Of a DNA stretch of 64,000 nt, positions 1 through 12,400 are shown one piece after another. The notes beneath the pieces were generated by a model. That model saw nothing but the letters and a program-made list of their open reading frames with translations. It was not told the DNA's origin and ran no database searches. The stretch comes from Rhexocercosporidium sp. MPI-PUGE-AT-0058 (taxonomy: Eukaryota > Ascomycota > Leotiomycetes > Helotiales). The stretch is taken from the NCBI GenBank assembly GCA_020746875.1, contig JAGTJL010000006.1, positions 186,001-250,000 of the forward strand, in the 5' to 3' direction. Each line of letters opens with the position of its first letter. Within the stretch, counting starts at the first letter, position 1. Made by a program: the position numbers and the translations under genes.

Positions 1-1010
1 ATAACGAACTAAACTTCGGGGTTCTGTGCCAGGGAATTCTCGTCCCAAGCGGAGATATAGGGGGGCCGGCCGGGGTGGCGAGAAGTTGGAACTACTTCGT
101 CTGATTGCAGGTTGGGCTTTGTCACGCAAGCTGTGGGCACGGCACAGCGAGCAGGGACAATCTGGAGCAGAGATTTCGTCCTTCCTAACAAGGGTTCGGG
201 AGAACTGAGCGAAATATGTCGGGAATTATTTTCTCGTCAATCTCATCGCCGATGGGCTATCGATTACGAACTGCAAAGTATGCTGATGAACTAGGGACTA
301 GTTCCTGCTTGGCGTTGATTGTGTAACCATGTCTTCGGGTGACATGCACCAGGGTGAATTCTCTAGTTCACCAAGCCACGATACATCCTGTCGTCAGCCG
401 CACTATGGAAAGTAGACGGTTTCCTCATGGGGTGGTGATTTTGATTTGTGCAAATTATTATGGGAATTGGGAAGGCAAACGACTGAAGAAAATACTAAGA
501 TCTAGTTGAGTTTTCTACTCGTACATTATGGTTATTCGTTGCTCTACGTATCTACGTATATCGTATAAGCCAGCCGCCGCTTTTCCTTCCCTACGGAGAA
601 GTCAACCAGATTTGGACTACTCAGCCAATGGATATGCTTCTTTCTGTGGAAATTCCCATACTCCCAATGCAACTACCTCCCAATACCAAGTGCTGCAGGA
701 TGTGCACAGCCAGCCAACTCTTGATAGCAAGGCTGAAGTATACCGTCGTATCGTGTTGTATTTCAGCTTGTCCATCATTATGACTGACCTGACACAACCT
801 TGAAACCTTGGTACATGAGCCAATCCCCACACAGTAAAAGCAAAGAGCTCCATGCGGAGAACCTCCGTCAGCTATAGCGCCGGCGTTGAAGAGAAGAAAA
901 CATGAAACATGGACCCAATAATAGTAGTCCCTCGGAAAAGGGGAGAGAGAACCTTAGCGAAAGTAAAACAAACCACATCGCGAATCTCGCTCAAGCAAGA
1001 GAACGCACAC
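1..1010. other. Intergenic, left edge
   Basis: No gene is supported here. Open frames are short, overlap on both strands, and encode nothing recognisable. The stretch lies beyond the 3' end of the minus-strand transporter that ends at 1011, so part of it may be that gene's 3' UTR. No tRNA or transposon signature is visible. Confidence 0.6.
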
Positions 1011-3322
1011 TTATGATCGATTGCCTGGTGTGGAGCTAGACCAGTTCGATTTACCGGGTTTCTCTTCGACCCAGGTATTTCTTACTGATGTCTCCTGCCC
1101 AGAGTCATCATTGGGTTGTAAGATATCGTCCTGTTCGACAGGCAGATGCTGTACAACAACTCTCTCCAAGCCACACTTCAAGCAGACCTCAAAGCGATCA
1201 ATCTCACCCCACTTCCAGCTGCCATCACCAAATCCCCAAGAGTCACTCCCACTACAGCCATCTCCCCATCTACCACCATACTGTCGTGCACTGGCAGAGC
1301 TCCACAGACTACTCTGGCTGTTGCATCTTGTGACTCCTCCCTGCATTTCGAAACCTTCCTCGTCAGTGGTGGCTGTCTTCTTGCCCTGGCGGCCGATTTG
1401 AAGGAACGGGACGAAGACTAGTGAAAGTAAGGAGATAATAATCGTGCAGAGGAAGACGCGGGAGAAGGGGAAGGTGGGGTGCGTGAGGCCGTGCGGTGTC
1501 TGCGCCATGGCGCCATATATGGCGGATGTTATCGCAAGGCCAATGGATATGCTAAGGCGGAGAGCGGTTTGGAGAATCCCTGCGCCGAGGGAGGATTGGG
1601 ATGGGGGGAAGCGGGAGGATATGTAGAGCTGTTAAGCGTTAACTTTGTTTGATGGGTCTGATAGGGAATATCAACTTCAAAAAGGGAAGGGAGACTCGAC
1701 GTACGTTCGAGACAATGAATTGGAAATCGGCTCCTATCACCGTGATACACAGACTTGGAAATAGCAAAGCCCAATAATTGGTATTGGGCTTGACGAACAG
1801 CATCAATATGGCGCCACCGAGATATCCCAATCCACCCACTCCCATCAGTACTCTCCCACTGATACAGCTGACCAATGCTTGCCCAAGATAACTCCACGCC
1901 ACGCCAACAATCGCTTGTGGCATCAATCTCACTGCGATGTTCAGCGGTGCCAAGACTTGTATGTCTTGCATGTACATCGATATCCAGAACTGGTTCGTGA
2001 TGAACGACATATATCCCAAACCTACACAGATTATACTCATTGTGAATGTCGAGTTCTGAAATATAGACGGCGGAAGGAGAGGACATGGAGCATGATTCTC
2101 CCAGATGGCGAAGAGACAAAGTGAGAGGACACCGAGAAACAGGAGTAGGAGGACTTTATAGGAATGCCATCCGAGCTGAGGCGCTTCTCTATATCGCAAC
2201 GCTATCAGCCTGCATGTATCTTGAAAAAAGAATGAAAGTCGAGTGCAGTGATGGGACAGGGAACGTACGTAAGAGCCGCAGACAGACATGCCATTCCCGC
2301 CACAGTTAAGAATGTACCTAGGTAATCAAACTGCTTAACTAGGTCCCCAGCATTTCCTGCTCTCGGTATAGCAGGCACAGTCCAAACCGCCGCACCAGCC
2401 ATTACAAAGAAGAATATCGAGATGACAATGAAGCTCTGGCGCCAACTCGCATACTTTGTCGCGAACCCAGAACTGATACTACCAAGTATGAAGCCTAAAG
2501 GATTTCCTACACCGAGAGCTCCAGTGACTCGATTCCGTCGTGTTCCTTGAGGATATGTTGCGAATAGTGTGCCGATGGCGGGAGGTGCGATGATGGCTGT
2601 TCCCAGGCCGAGGAAACCGCAGAGGACGTTGAGACTGATCGCGTTGGGAGTGAAGGCTGTGAGGAGACTGAAGAGGGAGAGGAGGAGAAGACCCAGGAGG
2701 AGTTGAAGCTTACGCCCGAACAAATCAGCAGTCTTGCTGAAGAATAGCATGAAGGAGCCACTGGCGAGCCTGGTTGTGCGTCGATATCAGCAAAGTGTAC
2801 TCAAAGAAAGGGAGAGATCATACCCTATTGCAGCTGCTATCCAGGTGACTTGTGCAGGTGTCATGCTGAGGTCTTTCCCTATGGTTCCAGTATTGATGAC
2901 GATCACACCTTGTATGAATGTCTGTGGGGGTAAGTCAGCTGAGAACACAATGTGAAGTAGCAGAGCTAACCCACAGTTGAAGCAATCGCCATCATGGCCG
3001 TGAAGACAAAAATACATTCTTCAAACAAGTTTCTGAACTGCTTGGGTCGTGCATTCGGATCGCTCGCGACAAGCGCGAACGCCATTTCGGCTTCCACATC
3101 GAAAGCATTGATATCGGAGTTGACAAGAGTGACAAACGATGGTACAGAACTACGTGTTGTGGCCGACGACCTGCTCAAATGCGAATGAGAAGACCCAGCG
3201 GAGTTTGTTAGAGTCGAGTCCGATCGAATTGAGCTGGCACGAGAAGGTCTAGCTGTAGCTAATTTCGGTTCCGAAGGGTGGTTGTTCCAGTTTGGGGCTA
3301 CAGGATGCTTGGATAGACCCAT
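1011..3322 (-). CDS. MFS drug:H+ antiporter-like efflux transporter
   Basis: Predicted 689-residue plasma-membrane transporter with five exons (3322-2975, 2921-2824, 2769-2269, 2209-1705, 1628-1011). The four introns are 53-76 nt with GT..AG ends and the frame stays open across them. The first about 105 residues form a Ser/Thr-rich cytoplasmic tail. The membrane part then begins with FIQGVIVINTGTIG, and the loop motif SKTADLFGRK corresponds to MFS motif A. Many Leu/Ile/Phe-rich helices follow. After the last helix (around LVFVPFLQIG) there is an unusually long hydrophilic C-tail of about 120 residues rich in Ser, Gly and Trp with several Cys. The family (DHA1/DHA2 exporters) pumps drugs or metabolites out using the proton gradient. 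The substrate cannot be told. An in-frame ATG lies 81 nt upstream (3403), but the start at 3322 opens the usual hydrophilic tail. Confidence 0.85.
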
Positions 3323-4348
3323 ATCTCTGATTTTCGAGCGCCAAAAATGAACACTCTTGAGTGAGCTGTTGTTGAGTGAGGGTATGAGTGGTAGACACTG
3401 CATTGAAATAGACCCTCAAGGCGTGGGGTTCATAGTTATGATTCACGGGGCTGGATCCAGCGGAAAGAAGTGACGTCGACAGGTACGTGAGAGCACCGAG
3501 CAACGATTCACCTCGAATCGCGCGGAGCGGTGTGCTCCAGTATTTGGTCAGGAAATTTCCGGCCTTTGGACTCAAAATAAAGTCCATGTTCTATGAAATA
3601 AGATCGCAGTTGACAGTTTTTCCAAACTTGGAAATTAAAAATGTCAAGTACGAAACCCTCGAGACTACAAGCGGGAATTCAGACAAAATCTCTCGACGTT
3701 GAAGTACTGGAACAACAGGAAGCGATATGCTTCGAGATCTCAACAGTATGCTTTTCTCGTCCTTCCCCAGCCTGCTTTGCAATTACCTACCGGTGACTAG
3801 TATCCCCAACATATTCACCGAACAGAGCAGTACTGGAGCTATAAAAGGGCAATCATACGGAAAGATCATAAAGTCTGCCTCCCCAGCCTGTGAGGGTTCA
3901 GGAATGCTCAATCTCATTCTGGAAAAGAAAGGAAAAGAGAAGAATTCACTCACTGACCCCCTTCATATTATCAGTCCCCTGACTGCTTGAACCGAAGAAG
4001 CCATTGGCCTACGCAGATGACAGCAATGAAAGGCACCCCAGCCAATTGATATAGATTGGAAATATATGGTCAGAACAGATGCAGCGACAGAAAAGTATCA
4101 AAACAAAGATGTTGTTCGATTGACGTCGCTTGGAGCTTAGATTAGATCCACGTGATCTGCCGTTTCGAGTCTGTCCAGGTGGCCTGCAGCTTCCTTGAAG
4201 CTCAAAGTTTTCCGGCGTTCGCGTTTGAACGTCCGGCTCTGGAATACGAACAAACTCCCAATGTAACAGAAGAAGAAAGCTATGGAACCAAAATGGTATA
4301 TAAATTCATCAGATCATTATGCAGGTCATCTCATCCAACCCCCACTAT
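3323..4348. other. Intergenic between two minus-strand transporters
   Basis: This holds the upstream region of the efflux transporter that starts at 3322 and the 3' flank of the permease that ends at 4349. Small frames on both strands encode nothing recognisable. I see no repeats or RNA genes. Confidence 0.55.
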
Positions 4349-6007
4349 CTAAACACCTCTATTCCTCTCCGCCTCCGCAACAGCCTCCAGCATCTCCCCC
4401 CTCTCCTGCAGCGCTCTCTCAGCCTTTGTCCCTTTTCTCGGCACATACTTAATAATAATCGGCAACATGACCGCCATAACGGCACCACCACCCAGAAAGC
4501 CCGCCGTGACGCCCCATCCGAGCGTATACTTCGGCGCAGAAGTAGAAGGCCAGATCTGGCTTCCGTAAACGGATGAGAGGTTGCCAACGGCATTGATCAT
4601 GGCGATGGCGATGGCGCGCTTCTCGGATGGGAAGGAGATGGTCTTGCTTGCCCATGCGATGATCAGGGGGAGAGCGGACCAGATTCCTGCTGCGGTGAAG
4701 CAGAGCATGACGTAGCGTACCATGGGAGTTTGCACGATGGCGCAGACGAGAGCGCAGACGAAGCCCAGGGTTAGAGAAGCGGTGATGTGCCACCTGCGCT
4801 CGCCCATTCGATCAGCGGAGTAGGCACATGCGTTTAAGCAGACTGCTGCGACAGAGTAGACGGGGACAGTCATGTATTGAGCAGTGATGGTCGTGTAGCC
4901 GAGGGATTTGGTGATGGTTGGGATGAAATACGAGATTGTCCCAGCGCCGAGATCGAGGACGAAGAGGAGCATGAATGCATAGGTGCGGGGGTCGATAGCA
5001 GCGGCTTTGAAGGCTTCCCAGTGGGAAAGACGATCGTGGTTACCGCCGTTGGCTTCCTTGCTGTCGACGATGATGCGGACAGCTGCGAGTTGGCGCTCTT
5101 CAAGAGTGAGTGCAGTTGAGGAGTGGGGGAAATCAAGCAAGATGAACTTCGCAATGATGGCCACGCCAACAGTGGCTACGCCTTCGATGATGAAGAGCCA
5201 CCTCCAGCCGTGAATTCCATGTGCACCATCTAGACCACCTGTGATACCACCGGCGAGAAGACCTCCAAAAGCTCCTGATAGGACCGCTGCACTGTAGAAG
5301 ATGGCGAAGCGCTTACCTGAGGAATTGTTAGTGCTGAGATTTTGGGTGGATATGGATGCTTACCAATTTCCTCTGTCTTGTACCAGCAGCTCATCATGAA
5401 CAAAACTCCAGGGAAAAATCCAGACTCGACACAGCCAAGGACGAATCGGAATGCAAGGAGAGATCCGTAGTTGTGTACGCTTGCCATTGCGGCACTTAAA
5501 GCTCCCCATACCAACATAATGGCTGGGAGGAAAAGAGATGGGCGAGATCTACTAAGAACCATGTTTGATGGAACTTCCATAATTAGGTAGCCGAAGAAGA
5601 AAATCGAAATGACCCAAGCGTAGCCTGTGGTGGTGTTAGATTCTGCAAATGAGGATTGGTATAGACATTGAAGACATACGGGAGCTATCAAGACCAAGGT
5701 CTTTGTCCATTCCAGCCGTTTTAGCGTTGCCCTACAAGCGGATCAGCTATGCATCCCGTTTGTGTCGTCAAGCGAGGAGAAATCTTACGATGTTGGTCCG
5801 ATCAACATAGTTCAGAACGTACATGATCCATAAGATTGGTATCAAGTGCATGTCAATCTTCCTCACTAGCTTCTTCTCGGCCTCGGTGTTTGGCACATAA
5901 TCCTTGATGGCTTGCTGGAGCTCAAGCTCCTCAGCATTGATATCTCCTTTCACTTGGATATCATCCATCTCGAGGTGTGCCACTTCATCCTTCTTCAAAT
6001 CAGACAT
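4349..6007 (-). CDS. MFS permease, anion:cation symporter (allantoate/nicotinate/tartrate) family
   Basis: Predicted 499-residue transporter in four exons (6007-5789, 5731-5680, 5624-5364, 5316-4349). Introns are 47-57 nt, and one internal exon is only 52 nt. A hydrophilic N-terminus is followed by the hallmark LIPILWIMYVLNYVDRTNIGNAK, then ISIFFFGYLIMEVPSN, GFFPGVLFMMSCWY and GWRWLFIIEG. These are all typical of fungal ACS-type symporters that import carboxylic acids such as allantoate, nicotinate, pantothenate or tartrate with protons. It lies next to a Zn2Cys6 regulator and a predicted acid-sugar dehydrogenase/kinase fusion, so import of a sugar acid is a reasonable inference, not shown by sequence. 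A weak TATA-like element lies about 140 bp upstream. Family assignment is firm; substrate is unknown. Confidence 0.9.
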
Positions 6008-6608
6008 TTTCGTTGAAGTTTTCGATCAAGTGGGGGGGCGTGTCTGTTGAGGTGCGAATTGTTGTCGAGGCTTCCAAGTTGTGGTGGAATTCGAGATGCC
6101 CGTTGATGTCTGGGATGAAAATTTTCAGAGGAAGTCGTCGTCGTCTTATATGCCATTAATGTGTTGAGTGGATCTGGGGAGCGACTGGTGAATCACGGGG
6201 GTTCGAGGAGTGTGGAGAGCCAAGCCGAAGTTAGCTTGGAGAAGACGGGGGCGATTGGTTGAGGATCTTTGCGGGCAGAACACCGAGCTGCGGAAAGATT
6301 TGCGGACACCCCTTCTTACATGGAAAACCAAGCCTCTCCGGGGTGTTCTCCAGCACCCGCCAGATTGGCGATGTTGCGGCTGGGCTGATGTTGAGAGGCT
6401 TCCGGAGAAGTTATACTGACATGACAGGCGTGGGGAGGTTTGAATCAGCCTTTGATGTGTCTGAAATGGTACTCTCGCTCCAATCTGGACCATCCATCCC
6501 TGGTATCAAAATTCTAACTCGCCGCTATCTATCTTAGGGCGAAGAAATTTCACATGTCGCGGCTTTTGAACTTCAATAGCCGGCAGGAATTTTGCACAAT
6601 CCATCTGC
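6008..6608. other. Upstream region of the ACS permease
   Basis: 600 bp between two minus-strand genes. A TATA-like stretch (about 6145-6155 on the minus strand) lies some 140 bp before the permease start. An everted triplet CCG-N5-CGG at 6283-6293 could be a Zn2Cys6 site. The rest shows no gene. Confidence 0.4.
6283..6293. promoter_or_regulatory. Everted CCG-N5-CGG triplet pair
   Basis: Two CGG-type half sites point away from each other with a 5-base gap, about 280 bp upstream of the ACS permease start. Zn2Cys6 dimers can bind everted CGG pairs. Such a pair is expected by chance fairly often, so this is only a candidate. Confidence 0.2.
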
Positions 6609-8678
6609 TCAATGGCTATGTCCTGCATCAAAAGTGGGCGCCATTACATCAAAAAAGCCCATGGGGAAATAATTCTGGTCGTACAGAGGTAGGGAGGTAT
6701 CGAACATTCCGAACGCAGAATAATCGACTGGATAATCATACACAGCCTGATTGATTTGGCCAGCCTCTTGCCTCGGGTCGTTAGCTTGTCTTTGGACATG
6801 CTGCGGGTGACTTGGATCGTGGTTTTCCCAGGCGGTATATCGATCTAGCATCTTGGAGAGACCGGCCGCGATGTGGCCCGTCAAATGTCGTTCGCCAGCT
6901 CTCACTTCGTTTAGTAGACCAATTGTCCTAGTAACAAGATCTCGCACGAGCACTGGATCTGTCCCGAGTTTGAATGCTCCCCACTTCTGCTGCACCTTAA
7001 GTAGAAAAACGGTCGAGTATGTGATCATGGTGGAGAGATAAATTGGTACACCGACAACCGAGTTCCGAACATCCGTGTCTTCCAAAACCATTTGAAGAAT
7101 TCCCAAGGCGCAGTGCACAGCTGTGCCGGCGAGTTCTCTTCGGTCCTGTGTGAGCTCTGAAGGCTGCTTGATTCCTCGGAGGGCCAACGAACCCACTTGA
7201 AGTTTACCAAAATTCAAATGGAGGATGACTCCCTTGGCGGGGTAGGAGGAGACATATGGATTCGGTGCCAAGAGGGGCTCCCATTTTATTCTCCATGAGT
7301 CCAGGTCCACATTGAAGTGTCTTAGCCGAATTAAGTCTTGTTCGGATAGTATCTGCTCGATGTCCGGTCCAAAAGCATTGTACACTTTCGTCAAAATGAG
7401 GAATACGGCAACTTGACTGTGTAAACGAAGGTCCGCTTGAGTGATAGTTGGCAGATCTAAAAAGCGTTCGTGGTGGGTTATGGTTTCATTTTCGTGGATA
7501 ACAGGAGGTCTACCATATGCAATACTGAAGTGATGATCACAGACGTAGAGGAAGTACCACAATCTAGCACCTTCTATGTGCTCCTGGGACCCTCGAATGG
7601 CACGGGAGTAGCTCTGATGGAGATTTAGCTCGGTAGCTATTCTCACAGCATGACCTGAGAGCTTCCCTGGGATACGAGTCAGAAGTTTTCTATCCTCTGC
7701 GCTCCATATAACTTACAACTAACATCGGACAGCCAGAACGCACCAATACACAATCCTCGAATGCCATCCAAGACATGGTATCGCTCGAACATCGAGTCAC
7801 AGACGAGCGCTATGAATTCTGCATAGCACACATCAAAGGTATGACCTCTTCCTGGAATATGTAATGCAGTGACCGTGAGGATTGCAGCCAGTAAGAGAGA
7901 AGATGATTGGCGAACAGATGTCAAGTTGTCGTGAACTAGAGCAATTCCACCCCAGAGGTAGTGATTGAGTGACCGGCTGAAGATACCAAATAGCTCTTCC
8001 GCTTCCGACTCGGAGACTTTGCCCTTCGATATGAAGTCCTCGACGACCTGAGGCCCAGCCTTTGCACTTGGATTATTTCTAAGATTCCTCAACTTAGTAA
8101 CCTCGTACAAACTTCCCATTGGTGCAGACGCGAGAGAGTCATCTATTTTGCTCGACTCAGGCTCCAGCGAATGCTCTCTCGTCATTGCCATGGCAGCAGT
8201 TCTTGAAACTCTTGGCTCGGAAGTGGTGGCCTGTAATCGTTCTGCAACAGCCTCTGGGGAAACAACCTGGACAATCGACTGTTGTCGATTGAAACTTTCT
8301 AGGGGAGGGAGCTCCAGGACACTTAGAATCTTGGCCACTGCTCGCTGCAAACACTGGGAATTTTCCTCCATTGTTGATTTCCATCTAGCCGCATGTTAAT
8401 TGACCTTCATTCGAACACTTTTCTGTAACAAAGACTCACTCTGTCCCCTCCTCTAACAGCGATTGTAAACTCTTGTTGACGATACATTTCAAATTCTTCC
8501 TCGAACACCTTGTACAAACAGACTTATCAGGCCCAACATCGCACTTAATCTTCCTCGCTTGACACTCCGTACATGCGTGCACCTTCCTCGATATCTTTGG
8601 CAGCCTCCCCAACTCCACAGTCCCCACGTGACTAATCGAGGAAGGCGACTCCGCCATCTCGTGCCTTGCTCGTTTCAT
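6609..8678 (-). CDS. Zn2Cys6 transcription factor with fungal_trans domain
   Basis: Predicted 654-residue nuclear regulator, three exons (8678-8440, 8384-7717, 7666-6609). Intron 1 is 55 nt and intron 2 is 50 nt with a GTAAGT donor. Residues 36-65 hold the six-cysteine cluster, beginning CTECQARKIKC and ending CTRCSRKNLKC, which binds two zinc ions and CGG triplets. A linker leads to a middle-homology region with LYEV, WLSGHAVRIATELNLH and ARLWYFLYVCDHHFSIAYGR, typical of fungal_trans domains. It is divergent from the dehydrogenase-kinase fusion that starts at 9415 and sits beside a carboxylate-type permease, so it is the likely local regulator. The start ATG precedes a basic stretch and the cluster at normal distance. 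Confidence in family is high; target genes are inferred from position only. Confidence 0.92.
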
Positions 8679-9251
8679 CCCCGCAATCCCCAGGTATTTT
8701 CGAGCCGCAGACAGTCCCTAGCAATTCGTGAGGTTTGGCAACGGCTAGGTGCAGGACCCGTCAACTGGCTTCAAGTGGAGCAGCGGTGGTGTGTGCAAGA
8801 GGATGCCGGCCACAATCCCGAATGGCCGTCTAGAAGCGTTACGACATGCAGCTGAAATGGGTCTGCGGTGTTCAATTGATGTGTCGGTAGGATGACCGAG
8901 AGGAAGAGGTGTGATGCCGAAATATTTCGCCGTATGCAAAGACCTTCATAGACTAATTACTCCACCTGTCGTTGGATGATCTTGAGGCTTTGGGTGATGA
9001 GGAGAAGAGGAAGAGGAGAAACGCGGGAGAAGTCCGAGGTTGAAGAAAGTGCTGGGAGAGTGAGGATCGGGCTAGTGTCCCCCACCTTCAGAACTCTCTT
9101 GGCATTAGGGGGATTTACTGGGCGGGCAGAACACCGTGATATCTCCTGCTGCATCTCCATCCACCTTCATCCACTTCAATCCGGGGAATATTGACTCTCG
9201 GCTCAAATACGAAGAGACCGAAGAGACCTTTGAAAATGCCGCCTTACTATC

Positions 9252-9262
9252 CGGCCTGTCCG
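9252..9262. promoter_or_regulatory. Inverted CGG-N5-CCG candidate Zn2Cys6 site
   Basis: A palindromic pair of CGG triplets with a 5-base spacer lies 9 bp upstream of the TATA-like element of the dehydrogenase-kinase gene and within the promoter shared with a Zn2Cys6 gene. The form is a classical one for dimeric binuclear-cluster proteins. Binding is inferred. Confidence 0.35.
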
Positions 9263-9270
9263 TTTCTTCA

Positions 9271-9276
9271 TATAAG
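9271..9276 (+). promoter_or_regulatory. TATA-like box (TATAAG)
   Basis: Lies about 140 bp upstream of the ATG at 9415, on the coding strand of the dehydrogenase-kinase fusion. Confidence 0.3.
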
Positions 9277-9414
9277 TCCTCGAGTCTTCACGGACATAGA
9301 GATTCAAACACATTGATACCCTTCTCTTGCTTGGCGGTTCATCTTCTTCATCTTCATCATCTCCTTCTTAGCGACATCCTCTCCTTGTTACTACCCCTCT
9401 GTCACCGCATTATC

Positions 9415-12400
9415 ATGGCCTTACAAACGAGCCAGAAGATCGCCTTTGCTGGCTTAGGAGCAATGGGTTTTGGCATGGCTTCCCATTTATTTGGTTTAGG
9501 CTACCACGTGACCGGCTTCGACGTCTACGAGCCTTCACTTGAGAAGTTCAGAGCTCTTGGAGCAAAGACCGCTACCTCGCCTAGAGAAGCCGCTCAAGAG
9601 AGCGATTTCTTCATATGCATGGTTGCGAATTCGAATCAAGCGGAATCCGTACTTTTCGATACTGAAACTGGAGCGGTAAAAGGTATCAAAGGCTTTAGAA
9701 GGAGAAGTTGTGGAAATGTCTAACAGTATATAGCTCTTCCACAAAATGCGACTATCATACTTTGTTCGACAGTCCCCTCAAGGTACTTGGCTTCGGTTCA
9801 AAGTAGCTTAGAGAAGCTTGGCAGATCAGACATTCTTCTCGTTGATAGCCCAGTATCAGGAGGAACTGTTCGCGCTGCTCAAGGAAACCTCACTATCCTC
9901 GCATCTGGTACCTCTCCATCCTTAGAACGCGGTAACAGCATACTTTCCGATATGTCAGAGAAACTGTACATCATTCCCGGCGGTGTAGGAGTAGCCAGCA
10001 ACGTCAAAATGATCAACCAACTCCTAGCCGGAGTTCACATCGCAGCAGCCGCTGAAGCTATGGGACTTGCTGCAAAGGCGGGCCTCAATACTAGACAAGT
10101 CTACGAGATCATAGTCGGCGCAGCAGGGAATTCATGGATGTTTGAGAACAGAGTCCCGCACATGCTCGATAACGATCTGACGCCGTATTCAGCACTCGAT
10201 ATCTTCGTCAAAGACATGGGTATTGTCACCTCTTCCGCCCGTCAACAGTGCTTCCCTCTTCCATTATCATCGGTAGCAGAACAACTCTACCTCTCTGCAT
10301 CCGCCCAGGGTTTCGGTCGACAAGACGATTCCGGACTCGTAAGGACTTTCACACCAGGCACGCCAACTCTCGTTCACGACCAAGCTAAGCCACAACCTAC
10401 ACCAGACAAACTGACACCTTCTGTTACACCACTTGAAATCAGCAAAATAGGCTTCATAGGCCTCGGAGCAATGGGTATGGGTATGGCGACTTCGCTCGTC
10501 AAAGCTGGATTCCCAGTATGTGGGTACGATGTCTACGCACCCTCGACGGAGAAATTCCTGTCTCAAGCAGGCGACAAAGCAAGTACAGCATCTTCACCAG
10601 CCGAAGCAGCAGACGCAGTTGAGATCCTCATCCTCATGGTCCAAAACGCAGCCCAAGCAGAAGATGTCCTCTTCGGCTCTGGAAAAGTAGCGTCAACGCT
10701 CCCCGCAAACGCAATCATCATCCTAAACTCCACCGTTCCACCATCCTTTGCCAAAGATCTCGGACAGCGATTATCGGCTCTCGGAACAGGACTCGAACTC
10801 ATCGACGCTCCTGTAAGTGGAGGAGTGGTCCGAGCCGCAGCCGGAAACCTAACAATCATCTCCTCTGGCGCTGCTCTCGCCCTCTCAAGAGCCTCTCCCG
10901 TCCTCGCAGCTCTCTCTGGCCCTCCATCAAACCTCTTCACAATTCCCAACGGGGCCGGAGCCGCCTCTTCGGTAAAGCTCATCAACCAACTCCTGGCAGG
11001 CGTACACATCGTTGCTGCAGCAGAAGCTATGGCCTTTGGCGCGAAACTCGGTCTCGACACCCGTTCACTCTACGAGATCATCAAGAACGCCGCTGGCGGG
11101 AGCTGGATGTTCGAGAACCGTGTTCCAGCAATGCTGAATGCGGATTGGACGCCAAATAGCCAGTTAGCGATCTTTGTCAAGGATCTCGGCATTGTGCTCG
11201 ATGAGGCGAAGAGGTTAGGGTATGCTGCTCCGTTAAGTGCAGCGAGTCATCAGGTGTATCTGAGTGGTGCTGCGAAGGGTTGGGCGAAAGATGCCGATTC
11301 GGGCGTGGTGAGGGTTTGGGAATTGATGACTGGTGTTTCCGTTGCTGAGGCTGCGAAGGAGGCTGCTGAGACGAGGGCTGAGAAGGAGGTTTTCAAGCCA
11401 AGGGAGTATGAACCGCTTCCGCTTGAGGCGACAATTGCTTCTCTTCCTCCAGTCACCAGCACGAATACCCTTGCGACGATTAAAGAGCGGATCGCATCTC
11501 CTGATACTCCAGCACTCATCATCCTTGATGATGATCCAACTGGTACACAAACATGCCGTAAGTCCTCTCTGTCCCCCTTTTTCTGGAACCAAGCTGCGCG
11601 AATCTCGCTTGAGATATTCAATATCAACACGTCCTCCTATCTTTCAATCCAAGATTTCAAAATATCCCTCACTCTTTTCTTTTCCAAATAACCCAACAAA
11701 CTAACCCTTCCCCTCAAAGACAACATCCCCGTCCTAACAGTCTGGGACATCCCCACCCTAACCACCGAACTCACCCGCTCCCCCCACGGCTTCTTCATCC
11801 TCACCAACTCGCGCGCCCTCCCCGGCCCCCAAGCCACCGCCCTCATCGCCGAAATAACAAGCAACCTCTCGGCCGCCTCCTGCTCCTCCTCCTTCCCCAC
11901 GCCCAAACCCTTCCAAATCGTCCTCCGCGGCGACTCCACCCTAAGAGGGCACTTTCCCGAAGAGCCCGACGCGGTGGAATCCATCCTCGGGACGAGCACC
12001 GCGTGGATCCTCGCGCCATTCTTCTACCAGGGAGGACGGTATACGGTTGAGGATGTGCATTATGTGGCTGAAGGCCAGGAATTAGTGCCCGCTAGCAAGA
12101 CGCCTTTTGCCGCTGACGCGACGTTCGGGTATAAGTCGTCGAATCTACGGGACTATGTGGTTGAGAAGACGAATGGGCGGTTCGGCGATGAGCAGATCGT
12201 GTCGGTGACGTTGGAGGATATCAGGCGCGGTGGAGGCGAGAGGGTTAGGGATGTTTTACTTGGTGTTGGGAAGGGGAGTGTGGTTATCGTCAACGCGGCA
12301 TGCGAGGAGGATATGCATGTCTTCGCCCTCGGAGCATTGCTAGCTGAGCAGCAAGGAGCGAAGTTCTTGTACAGAACCGGCGCGGCGTTCGTGAGTTCGC

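Larger units (their letters stand above)
8679..9414. promoter_or_regulatory. Divergent promoter of the regulator and the dehydrogenase-kinase gene
   Basis: 736 bp separating two divergent start codons. It contains pyrimidine-rich leader DNA just before 9415, a TATA-like element at 9271-9276 and an inverted CGG-N5-CCG pair at 9252-9262. The frame of the downstream gene is open upstream to 9136 but this part does not look like protein. Confidence 0.5.

Noticed and set aside
9136..9414. In-frame upstream extension of the dehydrogenase-kinase protein
   Set aside because: Open by chance. The translated text is low-complexity Leu/His/Ser, and the ATG at 9415 directly precedes the first Rossmann motif at the normal distance.
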